This document shows, in pieces, positions 17,574 to 26,662 of a stretch of 64,000 bases of DNA; position 1 is the first letter of the stretch; every line of letters begins with the position of its first letter. Both the position numbers and the translations under genes were made by a program. Source of the DNA: Actinomyces marmotae (GTDB lineage: Bacteria; Actinomycetota; Actinomycetes; Actinomycetales; Actinomycetaceae); assembly GCF_013177295.1 (NCBI RefSeq), contig NZ_CP053642.1, forward strand, positions 248,001-312,000, written 5' to 3'. The notes under the pieces were generated by a model, which was given only the letters and a program-made list of their open reading frames with translations, was not told the origin of the DNA and made no database searches.

Positions 17574-18314
17574 GTGACACCCAGTGGGCTCCTCCTGGAC
17601 GCCGTTGACCGCATCCTCCCGTCCACCGCGCCGGACCCGGCGGCGGTATGGCCGGGGATCCTCCTGCTCGTCCTCGTCCTAGCCGTGCCGACGGCGCGGC
17701 GCTGGGGGCGCGCGGCGGTGACCGTCATCCACGAGGCCGGGCACGCCGGCGTCGGACTCCTCGTCGGCCGCCGCTTCGAGGGCTTCACCGTGGACGCCGG
17801 GCTCGGGGGCCGGGCGATCACCAGCGGGCGCGGCCGGGGTCCGGGCAGGATCGCCACCGCGTGGGCGGGCTACCCCGCGCCCGCGCTCATCGGCTGCCTC
17901 CTCGTGCATGCGGCACTGGGCGGCTGGGTCGGCCCGATCCTCACCCTCGCCCTCATCGCCGAGCTCGTGCTGCTCATCAAGTCCCGCTCGGCGCGCACTC
18001 TCGGGCTCGTCCTGCTCATTATCGCCGCCACCACCGCGCTGTGGTGGGCGGGCTCCAGCGTCGTGTGGGCAGGCCCGCTGGCCCTCGCGCCCCGCGACGC
18101 CCTGACGGCGGGGGCCGGCCTGGTGCTCCTCCTGGGCGCCTGGGACGCGCTGCGCGACGTCGCCGCCAGCCACGACCCACATCAGGACCACGGCTCGCTG
18201 GCCGGGCTCACCCACCTGCCGGGCTGGTTCTGGCTGGGCACCTGGTGGCTGGTGATCGCCGGCGCCACGGCGTGGTCCGCCTGGGGCCTGGCGCGCAGCG
18301 CCGGGTGGGTGTGA
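17574..18314 (+). CDS. M50-type membrane metallopeptidase
   Basis: 246 aa, about six transmembrane segments. The zinc-binding HEAGH motif is at residues 53-57 inside a membrane helix, and the rest resembles the compact actinobacterial M50 (M50B-like) proteins. Such proteases cut within membranes; the substrate is unknown. The start is the GTG at 17574, 6 nt after a CACAAT box (17562-17567); an ATG at 17556 would lie upstream of that box. Promoter spacing is the same as for dcd. Confidence 0.82.
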   Translation: MTPSGLLLDAVDRILPSTAPDPAAVWPGILLLVLVLAVPTARRWGRAAVTVIHEAGHAGVGLLVGRRFEGFTVDAGLGGRAITSGRGRGPGRIATAWAGYPAPALIGCLLVHAALGGWVGPILTLALIAELVLLIKSRSARTLGLVLLIIAATTALWWAGSSVVWAGPLALAPRDALTAGAGLVLLLGAWDALRDVAASHDPHQDHGSLAGLTHLPGWFWLGTWWLVIAGATAWSAWGLARSAGWV

Positions 18315-18534
18315 GCGGCTTGCTGGCCTGCTGGACCGCTGGCTTGCTGGACCGCTGACCCGAGTGCCGGGGCGCTGGCGCCCAAGAGCGGTCCGCGGAG
18401 CGCGGGCCAGGGCGATCCGGCGGGACCGGATCGAGCCGCGCCGATGGCCAGGCCGCGCGGACCGCCGGGTGGTGGCACACTTGACCCTGCTGATCTATTT
18501 TCCCCGATTGGCCCGGTTGAAAGGAGTCCCGACC

Positions 18535-18960
18535 ATGTCCCGCGCACCGCTTGTCATCCGCGCCCTCCTCGCCGGGCCCTTCATCCACGGGGGCTGGGCC
18601 CAGGTCGGCGGCGCGGACGCCCTCGCCCACCAGGCCGAGCCGATCGCCGAGGCCCTTAACGCCTCCGCCGGGCCGACCGCCCAGGCCCTCCTCGGCCGCG
18701 AGGTCACGGGGAGGGACCTCGTCCTGCTCAACGGCGGGGCGATGATGGTGGGAGGCGCCGCGCTGGTGACGGGCGTGGGGGTGCGCTGCGCCGCGGGCGG
18801 CCTCATCCTGTCCCTCCTCCCCACCACCGCTCAGGGTCATGCCTTCTGGAAGGAGGAGGGCGCCAAGCGCTCCCAGAAGCTCCAGGGGGCGCTCACCAAC
18901 GGCGCGCTCGTCGCCGGGCTGGCGCTCCTGGCGCTGCGGGGATCTCGGCGTCGGCGCTGA
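18535..18960 (+). CDS. DoxX-family membrane protein
   Basis: 141 aa with four hydrophobic segments and the HGGWAQVGG motif of the DoxX family, small membrane proteins of uncertain function often linked to redox or terminal oxidase functions. AAGGAG (18521-18526) precedes the ATG by 8 nt. Single gene. Confidence 0.82.
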   Translation: MSRAPLVIRALLAGPFIHGGWAQVGGADALAHQAEPIAEALNASAGPTAQALLGREVTGRDLVLLNGGAMMVGGAALVTGVGVRCAAGGLILSLLPTTAQGHAFWKEEGAKRSQKLQGALTNGALVAGLALLALRGSRRRR

Positions 18961-19065
18961 TCGTGGCCAGTTGGCGCTCGGCCCGGCGGGTCCGCCCCTC
19001 GGGCCGAGGCGTCCGCTCCTCGGGCCCGGCGTGATGGGTGGCGCGGTTGGGAACGGCAGGCACGA

Positions 19066-19104
19066 AGGAGTCCGCGGCACCGTGGGACGGTGCCGCGGAC
19101 TCCT
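19066..19104. terminator. Stem-loop downstream of tRNA-Gly
   Basis: Inverted repeat of 17 bp with a 5-nt loop (19066-19082 paired with 19088-19104), immediately after the 3' end of the minus-strand tRNA. Very stable, no clear T-run. Confidence 0.7.
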
Positions 19105-19109
19105 CCACG

Positions 19110-19183
19110 TGGAGCGGATGACGGGAATCGAACCCGCGCTATCAGCTTGGGAAGCTGAGGTTCTACCATTGAACTACATCCGC
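19110..19183 (-). tRNA. tRNA-Gly(CCC)
   Basis: 74 nt including an encoded CCA. Reading the minus strand, the acceptor stem pairs GCGGATG with CATCCGC; D arm, a 7-nt anticodon loop TTCCCAA with anticodon CCC, and a T loop TTCGATT are all present. It decodes GGG. A TATGCT box lies about 26 nt upstream (19210-19215, minus strand) and is its likely -10. Confidence 0.97.
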
Positions 19184-19400
19184 AGATGCTCACCACCAGG
19201 CGCGCGGGAGCAGCATACCCCATTGCTGCGCCCATGTGGAAACGCCGGGCGAGCGCCCTGCCGCTCATCCCCTTCATGCCAGATGTCCGCCATGCCTGAG
19301 GGGCATCGTTGCCGGGAGGGCCGAGGCGAGTCGGTTATTGTTCGGGGCGGCCCGCCTACGGTCGGCCTTGCTCCCCAACGTCTGATGGAAGGTACTCCCG

Positions 19401-19826
19401 ATGAGCGATCCCAATGCTTTTGCTGGCGACGCCACACTCGCTGAGGGGCCGGGCCCTGGTGCCCGGCAGCCAGCACCCTATTCGGGCACAGGCGCGTACC
19501 CGGCGCAGGGCTACCAGGCCCCCGCCTCCCAGGGCCCGTACGTCGGCCAGCCGATGGCGCCCCAGGTCGCCTACGGGCACAACCAGAAGTCGAAGGTGGC
19601 CGCAGGCCTGCTCGGCATCTTCCTGGGCGCCTTCGGCATCCACAACTTCTACCTCGGGCACACCGGCAAGGCCCTTGCCCAACTACTCATCACGATCCTG
19701 TCCTTCGGTATCTTCTCCTTCATCTCAGGCATCTGGGGTCTCATCGAGGGCATCATCATCCTGTGCTCGGCGCCGGGCGCCCGGCCTTGGGGCGTGGATG
19801 CGCAGGGCGTGCCGCTGTCGAACTGA
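19401..19826 (+). CDS. TM2-domain membrane protein
   Basis: 141 aa. The N-terminal 60 residues are Pro/Gly/Tyr/Gln-rich and cytoplasmic. The C-terminal TM2 domain (KVAAGLLGIFLGAFGIHNFY..., about 63-125) has two helices joined by the GxHxFYLG turn. TM2 proteins are common and poorly understood. GGAAGG lies about 8 nt before the ATG. Confidence 0.88.
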   Translation: MSDPNAFAGDATLAEGPGPGARQPAPYSGTGAYPAQGYQAPASQGPYVGQPMAPQVAYGHNQKSKVAAGLLGIFLGAFGIHNFYLGHTGKALAQLLITILSFGIFSFISGIWGLIEGIIILCSAPGARPWGVDAQGVPLSN

Positions 19827-19904
19827 GTGATCGGAACGGCCATGGCTGGTCTCGGCGACAGCCTGCCGGCCGCGGCCGGCGGCCGCGCCTGGCACAATCG
19901 TCCC

Positions 19905-20513
19905 GTGCTCCTCTCCGACCGTGACATCCGTGCCCAGCTCGACGCCGGCCGCGTGGTCCTCGACCCCTGCGACCCGGAGTTGATCCAGCCCGCGTCCATC
20001 GACGTCCGGCTGGATCGCTCCTTCCGGCTCTTCGACAACCATCGCTACCCGGTCATCGACCCCGCGATCGAGCAGGATGGGCTCACCCACCTCATCGACG
20101 TCGGCCCCGACGAGCCCTTTGTCCTGCACCCCGGCGAGTTCGTCCTGGGCGCCACCTACGAGCGCGTCACCCTGCCCGACGACGTCGCCGCCCGCCTGGA
20201 GGGCAAGTCCAGTCTCGGGCGCCTCGGGCTGCTCACACACTCCACCGCCGGCTTCATCGACCCCGGCTTCACCGGCCATGTCACGCTGGAGCTTAGCAAC
20301 ACGGCGACCATGCCGATCAAGTTGTGGCCCGGGATGAAGATCGGCCAGCTCTGCTTCTTCCGACTGTCCAGTCCCGCCGAGGCCCCCTACGGCTCGGGCG
20401 CGCGCGGCTCGCGCTACCAGGGGCAGCGGGGGCCCACGGCCTCCCGCTCGCATCTGAGTTTCGACCGCCTGCGCATCGAGGACGCCGGCCTTCCCGTCGA
20501 GGCGTCCGAATGA
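19905..20513 (+). CDS. dcd: dCTP deaminase
   Basis: 202 aa from the GTG at 19905. It converts dCTP to dUTP, or directly to dUMP in bifunctional members. Motifs: [17 protein letters not shown] (about 23-39), [10 protein letters not shown], the active-site [11 protein letters not shown] (about 100-110) and TLELSN. The frame is open to 19827, but a CACAAT box (19893-19898) 6 nt before the GTG shows a leaderless start. Overlaps the next gene by 4 bp. Confidence 0.95.
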   Translation: MLLSDRDIRAQLDAGRVVLDPCDPELIQPASIDVRLDRSFRLFDNHRYPVIDPAIEQDGLTHLIDVGPDEPFVLHPGEFVLGATYERVTLPDDVAARLEGKSSLGRLGLLTHSTAGFIDPGFTGHVTLELSNTATMPIKLWPGMKIGQLCFFRLSSPAEAPYGSGARGSRYQGQRGPTASRSHLSFDRLRIEDAGLPVEASE

Positions 20514-21637
20514 GCGCCTCCTCGGGGGACCTGGCGGTCTCCCTGCCCGTCGACACCACTACCTTCACGGCTACCTCCATGCTGCCGGTCGGTCTCGTGG
20601 ACTCCCGTCACCTGCTCCTCCTGGCCGACGACGTCGCCGTGGAGGAGATCGAGGCTCTCGCCCTGTCCCTGGACGAGCGCGCCGGCTGGGTCGGGGCCTC
20701 CCGCCTCCAGCTCTCCCCGGGCGCGGAGTTGCACGGACCGTGGCCCCTGGATGACGACATGCGCCGGAGTCTGGGCCTGCCCGACTGGGCCGCCCAGGTC
20801 ATGCTCCTGGAATGCGCCCCCCAGCGCGCCGGCGCGCTGCCCCCCGAGCTCGCCGGCGTGGACCCGATGGCCGACGCCTTCCCCACGGCCATGCCCACCG
20901 GCGCCGAGCTCGTCGCCCTCATCCACCTGCGCGCCATCGCCCGCCGCCTGGCTGGCGCCATCCGCCTGGTCGACACCTCTCCCGACGATGGTAATGCCCG
21001 CATCACCCTGGTGATCCCGGACCCGGAGTCCTCGGTCATGCTCGCCATCTACGCGCCGGTGTGGATCGCCCCCGACGCGCTGGCCGCCCTCCTCGACCCC
21101 ATCGCCCCGGGCGCCGTGCCCGCCCTGGAGACCTCCGCCCCGGGTGGCGCGGTCGGCTTCGACGCCCTGTCCCACGACGACCTGGAGCGCCTCACCGAGA
21201 CCATCGGCGCCGACGTCCTCGACGCGGTCTGGCGGCGCACGGAGCGCGAGCGGGCCCAGGCCGAGCGCGAGGAGGCCGAGGCCCTGGCCGCCGGCGAGGA
21301 GCTCGTCGAGTACCGCGAGGGCTACGCCGTCGTCGCCCCGATCGACGCGGGGGCCCCCGGCTGGGGCGGCATCGAGGTCCGCGTCGAGGGGACGAACGAG
21401 TTGCCGATCGCCGTGCGGGGGGAGCCCTGGGCCGTTGACGGCGTCGTCGTCACCTCAGTGGTCTGGCGGCCGGTCGACATCGCGGACGCCCACGCCCTCA
21501 CCCTCAGCCGCACGCGCCGCCGCGAGCGCACCGCGGCGCGCTCGCTCATCGAACGCGTGGCCGCCACGATCGCCCGCGAGTCGGGAGGCGTCATCGTCGA
21601 CGAGGACGGCTTCCTCGTCGGCCTCGACATCCTCTGA
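20510..21637 (+). CDS. Conserved protein of unknown function next to dcd
   Basis: 375 aa, no family recognised. No signal peptide or membrane helix. It is rich in Ala, Asp and Glu, with a highly charged helical stretch ([20 protein letters not shown], about residues 242-261) that could form a short coiled coil, flanked by two predicted alpha/beta regions. The start is fixed by the ATGA overlap with dcd. Co-translation with dcd does not by itself imply a role in nucleotide metabolism. Confidence 0.75.
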   Translation: MSASSGDLAVSLPVDTTTFTATSMLPVGLVDSRHLLLLADDVAVEEIEALALSLDERAGWVGASRLQLSPGAELHGPWPLDDDMRRSLGLPDWAAQVMLLECAPQRAGALPPELAGVDPMADAFPTAMPTGAELVALIHLRAIARRLAGAIRLVDTSPDDGNARITLVIPDPESSVMLAIYAPVWIAPDALAALLDPIAPGAVPALETSAPGGAVGFDALSHDDLERLTETIGADVLDAVWRRTERERAQAEREEAEALAAGEELVEYREGYAVVAPIDAGAPGWGGIEVRVEGTNELPIAVRGEPWAVDGVVVTSVVWRPVDIADAHALTLSRTRRRERTAARSLIERVAATIARESGGVIVDEDGFLVGLDIL

Positions 21638-21724
21638 GGGAGCCGAAGCCGTATCAGGTCGTCCACGCGAGACGGTTATTCCTGATGCCGGTTGACCTGT
21701 GCGGTTGCCATAGGCGTTGCTGAT

Positions 21725-21777
21725 TTGACATCGATCCATATCTGGGCGTTATCGTCGTGATTGTCAGATGTCTGACA
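21725..21777 (+). promoter_or_regulatory. Sialidase promoter with palindromic operator
   Basis: A TTGACA hexamer (21725-21730) is followed 19 nt later by TATCGT (21750-21755). Just downstream, TGTCAGATGTCTGACA (21762-21777) is a palindrome with 7-bp arms. Its place at the expected transcription start fits a repressor site, probably of GntR type, for a sialic-acid-responsive regulator encoded elsewhere. Confidence 0.55.
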
Positions 21778-21830
21778 CTCCCGTCCGCTAAGACCCCAGG
21801 CAACGTTGCCGAGCACTGAACGGATCCCCT

Positions 21831-23999
21831 ATGAGAACTCATCACCTCCGTATCCCAGCGATCCTGGGAGCCGGTGTCATCGCGCTCACCGGGCTCACCA
21901 TCGCCCCGACGGCGCAGGCGGCCAAGACCGCCGATGGCCGCATGGACATCGCTATCACCCAGGCCGGAGCCCCGCCGAACGGACTCTACCGCGTCGGAAG
22001 CACCCTCATGTTCGACATCCGGGTGACCAACCTGGACGCTGAGGCCCGTTCCTTCTCGGTCGACAAGACCAATCTGGGCGGAGATGTCCAGAAGTGCCGG
22101 TGGACCCGCATCGAGGCCCAGGCGAGTAAGGCGGACTGTGTGGGCTTCGCCACCCACACCGTCACGCAGGAGGATCTCGACAGGGGCTCCTTCACCCCGG
22201 AGATCTCCTACAAGATGCAGCAGCCCGCCTACAAGGGAGCGGTCCTCAACACCCCGGAGACCATCCGCGGCGCCACCGTTCCCATCAAGCCCGCCCCTCC
22301 TGGGAAGGACCTTCCCGAGGACCCGCAGGAGCCCGAGGAGGAGAAGGGCGACTTCCCCAAGGCTGAGCCCGCGCCCCTCCCGGACGCCTCGACGTCGCTG
22401 CCCGCCTCGATGAGCGACGGCACCGCGGTGGCCACGGGCACTGCCAAGAACAATGTCCGCATCCCCGCGATCACCACCGCGCCCAACGGTGACCTCCTCA
22501 TGGCCTACGACCGGCGGCCGATCACCGGCTGGGACGCCTCCGGGGGCGATTCCCCCAACCCGAACAGCATCGTCCAGCGCCGTTCCACCGACGGCGGCAA
22601 GACCTGGGGCGCGCCCACCTACATCCACAAGGGTGAGACGGCGTCGAAGCAGACCCGCGTCGGGTACTCCGACCCCTCCTACGTCGTCGACTCGGCCACG
22701 GGGACGATCTTCAACTTCCACGTGAAGTCCTACGACGTCGGCTTCGTGGCCTCCCGGCCCGGCACTGACGCGCAGGCCCGCAACGTCATCCAGGCCGAGG
22801 TCTCCACCTCCACGGACAACGGCCACACCTGGACTCACCGCGTCATCACCTCGGACATCACGAACGACCCCTCCTGGTACTCCCGCTTCGCCGCCTCCGG
22901 CCAGGGGATCCAGATTCAGCACGGCGAGCACAAGGGGCGCCTCGTCCAGCAGTTCACCATCCGCTCGGGCACCCCGGGCTCCTTCCAGCAGCGGGCCGTC
23001 TCCGTCTACTCCGACGACCACGGCGCCACCTGGAAGGCCGGAACCCCTGTCGGCACCGGCATGGATGAGAACAAGGTCGTCGAGCTCTCCGATGGCCGGC
23101 TCATGATGAACTCCCGCCCGTCCGCTGGCGCCAGGCTCCGCAAGGTGGCCACCTCCACCGATGGCGGTCAGACCTGGTCCGAGCCGGTCTCGGACAAGAA
23201 CCTGCCGGATGCCATGAACAACGGCCAGATCATCCGCGCCTTCCCCAATGCCGCCCCCGGCACGGATCGCGCCAAGGTCCTCCTGTTCACCAACTCCCCG
23301 AACCAGACCGGGAATCGTGATCAGGGCACGCTCTCGCTGTCCTGCGACGACGGCGCCACCTGGACGCACAAGCTCTTCCGCAAGGAGTATGTCGGCTACA
23401 CCACGCTGGCCGTGCAGCGCGACGGATCGCTGGGCCTGCTCAGTGAGGACGTCATCAACAAGAGGATCACCTACCGCAACTTCTCCCTGGCCTGGCTGGG
23501 CAGCGACTGCCCCGCCCTCAAGGACGCCCCGAGCCCGGAGCCGAAGCCCGAGGCGCCTCCCGCCCCGAAGGCCGGCTGGGAGCAGGATGGCGGCAACTGG
23601 CGCTACCGCGATGCTGAGGGCAACCTCGTGACCGGTTGGCTCAAGGATGGTGCCGCCTGGTACTACCTGCGGGCCGACGGGACGATGGCCACGGGGTGGG
23701 TCAAGGACGGCGGCGCCTGGTACCTCCTCCAGGACAACGGCGCCATGGTCACCGGCTGGGCCAAGGACGGTGGGAAGTGGTACCACCTGGGCGCCAGCGG
23801 GGCGATGACCACCGGCTGGCTCCGCCTGGCCGGCACCTGGTACCACCTGGGCGCCACCGGGGCGATGACCACCGGCTGGCTCCAGGAGGACGGCTCCTGG
23901 TACTACCTGCGGGCCAATGGCGCCATGGCCACCGGTTGGATCACGGTCGGCCCGAGCCGCTACTACATGGACCCCGTCACGGGGGCCTGGCGCGGCTGA
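21831..23999 (+). CDS. nanH: Secreted exo-alpha-sialidase with choline-binding-type repeats
   Basis: 722 aa. Signal peptide (residues 1-31, ending ...TAQAA), an N-terminal beta domain (about 35-145), a Pro/Glu linker, a GH33 beta-propeller (about 195-550) and a C-terminal repeat region (about 580-722). The propeller has VRIPAI (the RIP arginine, about residue 210), four clear Asp boxes (STDGGKTW, STDNGHTW, SDDHGATW, STDGGQTW) and a degenerate fifth. GYTTLAVQRDGS holds the likely nucleophile Tyr523. The tail has six or seven 20-residue GW...WYYL-type repeats, which bind choline or wall polymer in other bacteria. There is no LPxTG anchor, unlike the classical Actinomyces sialidase. It releases sialic acid from host glycans. 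No nan catabolic genes are nearby. Confidence 0.93.
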   Translation: MRTHHLRIPAILGAGVIALTGLTIAPTAQAAKTADGRMDIAITQAGAPPNGLYRVGSTLMFDIRVTNLDAEARSFSVDKTNLGGDVQKCRWTRIEAQASKADCVGFATHTVTQEDLDRGSFTPEISYKMQQPAYKGAVLNTPETIRGATVPIKPAPPGKDLPEDPQEPEEEKGDFPKAEPAPLPDASTSLPASMSDGTAVATGTAKNNVRIPAITTAPNGDLLMAYDRRPITGWDASGGDSPNPNSIVQRRSTDGGKTWGAPTYIHKGETASKQTRVGYSDPSYVVDSATGTIFNFHVKSYDVGFVASRPGTDAQARNVIQAEVSTSTDNGHTWTHRVITSDITNDPSWYSRFAASGQGIQIQHGEHKGRLVQQFTIRSGTPGSFQQRAVSVYSDDHGATWKAGTPVGTGMDENKVVELSDGRLMMNSRPSAGARLRKVATSTDGGQTWSEPVSDKNLPDAMNNGQIIRAFPNAAPGTDRAKVLLFTNSPNQTGNRDQGTLSLSCDDGATWTHKLFRKEYVGYTTLAVQRDGSLGLLSEDVINKRITYRNFSLAWLGSDCPALKDAPSPEPKPEAPPAPKAGWEQDGGNWRYRDAEGNLVTGWLKDGAAWYYLRADGTMATGWVKDGGAWYLLQDNGAMVTGWAKDGGKWYHLGASGAMTTGWLRLAGTWYHLGATGAMTTGWLQEDGSWYYLRANGAMATGWITVGPSRYYMDPVTGAWRG

Positions 24000-24019
24000 C
24001 CGTTTCCGGCGGTGCCTGA

Positions 24020-24068
24020 TCGGGGCCCGCGCGGGGCTGGGGACTCCCAGTCTCCGCGCGGGCCCCGA
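24020..24068. terminator. Terminator between nanH and the exonuclease gene
   Basis: 15-bp perfect stem (24020-24034 with 24054-24068) enclosing a smaller hairpin; sits between convergent genes. Confidence 0.75.
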
Positions 24069-24080
24069 CGCGTGGCGCCC

Positions 24081-24137
24081 AGCGGCGCTGATGACCCCGA
24101 GTGGCGCTGGTCGCCCCCACTGGCGCGTCCTGCCCGC
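24081..24137. repeat. Three imperfect 19-nt tandem units
   Basis: Units at 24081-24099, 24100-24118 and 24119-24137 share an A-x-y-GGCGC core. Units 1 and 2 agree at 14 of 19 positions, 2 and 3 at about 11. They occupy the gap between the nanH terminator and the end of the exonuclease gene. Confidence 0.5.
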
Positions 24138-24138
24138 G

Positions 24139-24861
24139 CTAGTGGGAGCGGATGGCGTCGGTGGGGTCAGGTGCGGCGGCCCGCGTCCGGCCCCTCATCG
24201 CCAGGCGCGAGCGGGCGGCGTCGGCTCGCTGGTCATCCCAGCGCAGGCCGGTGAAGGCCGCGGCCGCGTCCAGGGCCTCCCCCCAAGCGGGGCGGTCCTG
24301 CCCGCGCTCGCGGCTTACCGCCAGGTAGTGGCGCAGCAGGCCAGCGCAGGCCAGGGCGTCGTCGAGCGCCGTGTGATGCGCCGCGAGGGGGATGCCGGCC
24401 GCTTCGCAGCAGGCGGTGAGGCGGCGCGACGGCGTCGTGAGATAGTCCCGGGCGCGGCGCATGGTGCAGACCTGGGGGATGGGTGCGTCGGCGTCGAGGA
24501 TGCCAAGACTGCCCAGCGCGTGGCTGAGGAAGCCGAGGTCGAATCGGGCATTGTGCGCCACGACGACCCTGCCGGCGAGGTCCCGGGCGATGAGGTCCGC
24601 CAGATCGGCGATCCGTGGCGCCCCGATCACATCTGAACTGGTCAGGCCGTGAATGAAGGTCGGTCCGACCTCGCGGGTCCCGTCGGGGCCCGGTCCGGGG
24701 TCCACCAGGGAGGTCCAAGCGCCCTCGATCCCGCCGCGTGCGTTGAGGTGGACGAGGCTGATCTCCAGGATCGCGTCCGCGCTGGGGGATAGGCCCGTGG
24801 TCTCCAGGTCCACGACGGCGTAGCCCGGCCCCAGCGGTCGGGCGGAGGCGGAACTGGACAT
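24139..24861 (-). CDS. DEDDh 3'-5' exonuclease (DnaQ/epsilon-like)
   Basis: 240 aa. The four acidic and histidine residues of the DEDDh fold are visible: VVDLETTGL near residue 16, AHNARFDLGFL, and HHTALDDALAC. It removes 3' nucleotides from DNA or RNA; this short stand-alone form could serve proofreading or RNA turnover. The ATG at 24861 lies 7 nt after a TAGCAT box (24869-24874, minus strand), so I prefer it to the ATG at 24870, which overlaps the box. Confidence 0.88.
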   Translation of the reverse strand: MSSSASARPLGPGYAVVDLETTGLSPSADAILEISLVHLNARGGIEGAWTSLVDPGPGPDGTREVGPTFIHGLTSSDVIGAPRIADLADLIARDLAGRVVVAHNARFDLGFLSHALGSLGILDADAPIPQVCTMRRARDYLTTPSRRLTACCEAAGIPLAAHHTALDDALACAGLLRHYLAVSRERGQDRPAWGEALDAAAAFTGLRWDDQRADAARSRLAMRGRTRAAAPDPTDAIRSH

Positions 24862-24898
24862 CCCCCGCATGCTATCCGCCCCCGCCCCGCTTCCTTCA

Positions 24899-24970
24899 GC
24901 GAGACCGGTCGAAAATAGGAGCGAGACCGGTCCACGGACCGGTCTCGCTCCTATTTTCGACCGGTCTCGC
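24899..24970. repeat. 72-bp perfect inverted repeat of the GAGACCGGTC family
   Basis: Two perfect 35-bp arms (24899-24933 and 24936-24970) meet at a 2-nt centre. Each arm holds a 22-nt unit, GAGACCGGTCGAAA plus ATAGGAGC, then the GAGACCGGTCC apex. The first 14 nt of the unit and the apex are shared with the array at 9981-10093. It lies directly after the stop of the serine hydrolase gene, where it may also end transcription. Confidence 0.92.
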
Positions 24971-24972
24971 GC

Positions 24973-25788
24973 CTATGGGAGGGTGAGGATCTGGTCGTTG
25001 AGCGCGGTCCAGGCGCTCCGGTGCGTCTGACCGAAGGGGCGCTCGCCGAGGAAGACCGCCTGGCGCCCGGCCACCGGGTCCACCCAGATGAAGGAGCCCG
25101 ACTGCCCGAAATGCCCGAAGGTCGCGGGCGAGTTCCCCATGCCGGTCCAGTGCGGCCGCTTGTCACCCCGGATCTCCACCCCCAGGCCGAAGAGGTTGGG
25201 GCTCTGCCTCCCGTATCCGGGCAGGACGCCGGCCAGGCCGGGGTAGACGGGGGCGCATGCCCGTTCGGCGAGCCCGGCCCCGAGCAGGCGGGGGGTGGCG
25301 AGCTCACGGGCGAAGACCGACAGGTCGCGGGCGTTGCCCTGCCCCGAATGCGCCGGTGAGCCGGGGATGAGCACGCTGGCCATGCCCAGGGGCTCCAGCA
25401 CGGTGGTCTCCACCCAGGCCTCCAGGTCCGTGGCCGTGGCCTCGGTGAGGCGACGCCCCAGGACCTCGATGCCCCGGTTGGAGTAGATACGCCGCGTGCC
25501 GGGGGCGGCGAGCACCTCGCCGGAGTCGGGGGCGACGCCGCTGGCGTGGGCGAGCAGGTGGCGGATCGTCGCGCCGTCCAGTCCCTCGCCGGCGGGTTCG
25601 TCGAGGCCGAGCATGCCGCGCTCGACGGCGATGAGCGCCGACCAGGCGACGATCGGCTTGGTCACAGAGGCGAGGGGGAAGACGGCGTCGATCTCGCCCG
25701 CCTCGGCGATGACCCGGTCGCCCTCGGTGACGACCAGCGCCGTCGGGAAGTCGAACAGCCCCAGGGCGGGGAGCAAGTCGTTGATCAT
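24973..25788 (-). CDS. Serine hydrolase of the class C beta-lactamase/DD-peptidase fold
   Basis: 271 aa. The active-site SxxK is SVTK (residues 41-44), the second motif is YSN (102-104) and the third is probably HFGQSG near residue 230. There is no signal peptide, so it probably acts in the cytoplasm as an esterase or peptidase rather than as a secreted beta-lactamase. The start follows AGGAGG by 7 nt. It lies 19 nt after the nitroreductase gene and probably shares its mRNA. Confidence 0.85.
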   Translation of the reverse strand: MINDLLPALGLFDFPTALVVTEGDRVIAEAGEIDAVFPLASVTKPIVAWSALIAVERGMLGLDEPAGEGLDGATIRHLLAHASGVAPDSGEVLAAPGTRRIYSNRGIEVLGRRLTEATATDLEAWVETTVLEPLGMASVLIPGSPAHSGQGNARDLSVFARELATPRLLGAGLAERACAPVYPGLAGVLPGYGRQSPNLFGLGVEIRGDKRPHWTGMGNSPATFGHFGQSGSFIWVDPVAGRQAVFLGERPFGQTHRSAWTALNDQILTLP

Positions 25789-25807
25789 CTGCGCCTCCTC
25801 ATCCGCC

Positions 25808-26662
25808 TCAGTGGAGGCAGAGCCGCTGGCGGTGCAGGACGTCGAGGATCGGGGCCTGCGCGGCCCGCCCCTGCCCGACCGCCCGCGCGATCTGCTCAGT
25901 GAAACTGTCCACGCGGCGCGAGGCGTCCCGAAGGTCGTAGTACTCGGTGACGCGCTCATCGTAGGCGGCCAGCTCGGCGTCGTGCTCCTCCAGCGGGGGA
26001 TAGGAGTCGATGCCGACGGTGATCCGCTCCGGCAGGCGCGGCTTGTACTGCGGCTCCTGCGCCGGGTGGCCCACGAGGAGCCCGAGGAGGGGGAAGGTCC
26101 GCTCGGGCAGCCCCAGGGCGGCGATGAGCCCGGCGGGATCGCCGAGTATCGAGCCGAGGTAGCAGGTGCCCAGGCCCAGGGACTCCGCGGCCGCCACCAT
26201 GGACTGTGCGGCGATCATCGTGTCCTGGCATCCCTGGAGGAAGGCGTGGGCGCGCTCCAGGGGCTCCAGCGAGGCCCCGGCGCGCTCACGGATGACGGCG
26301 TTGCGGTGCAGGTCGACGACGAGCACCAGCAGCTCACCGCGATCCCCTCCCACGTAGGGCTGCCCGGAGGCGGCGTGGACGGCCTCGCGCACGACGGCGT
26401 CGCGCACGCGGATGAAGGTCGCCTGCTGGAAGTAGGAGGACGTGGCCGAGGCTCGCGCGACGCTCAGCAGGGTCCGCATGACCTCCTCGCCCACCGGCTC
26501 GTCCGTGAAGGCGCGGATCGTGCGGTGCGCCAGGAGCGCGTCAATGGTCGCGTTGCGCACGGGGGCCGTCATCGGCTCGCGCAGGGCCCCGGGCGCGGTG
26601 GATGCCGATGGCGCGGCGGAGGGGGCCGATGACTCAGTTGGAAGGGGTGTCGCGGCGCTCAT
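25808..26662 (-). CDS. NfsA-type FMN nitroreductase / NADPH oxidoreductase
   Basis: 284 aa. After a 30-residue Ala/Ser/Pro-rich lead the protein matches the nitroreductase fold: HRTIRAFTDEPV (FMN phosphate contact), SYFQQATFIRV and GLGTCYLGSI, with the C-terminal VDSFTEQIARAVG helix typical of NfsA/Frp proteins. It reduces flavin, quinones or nitro compounds with NADPH. A TAGGCT box (26669-26674, minus strand) lies 6 nt before the ATG. Confidence 0.9.
   Translation of the reverse strand: MSAATPLPTESSAPSAAPSASTAPGALREPMTAPVRNATIDALLAHRTIRAFTDEPVGEEVMRTLLSVARASATSSYFQQATFIRVRDAVVREAVHAASGQPYVGGDRGELLVLVVDLHRNAVIRERAGASLEPLERAHAFLQGCQDTMIAAQSMVAAAESLGLGTCYLGSILGDPAGLIAALGLPERTFPLLGLLVGHPAQEPQYKPRLPERITVGIDSYPPLEEHDAELAAYDERVTEYYDLRDASRRVDSFTEQIARAVGQGRAAQAPILDVLHRQRLCLH

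Noticed and set aside
18320..18360. Direct repeat TGCTGGACCGCTG after the M50 gene
   Set aside because: Two short copies in a low-complexity CTGG-rich stretch; no further structure.
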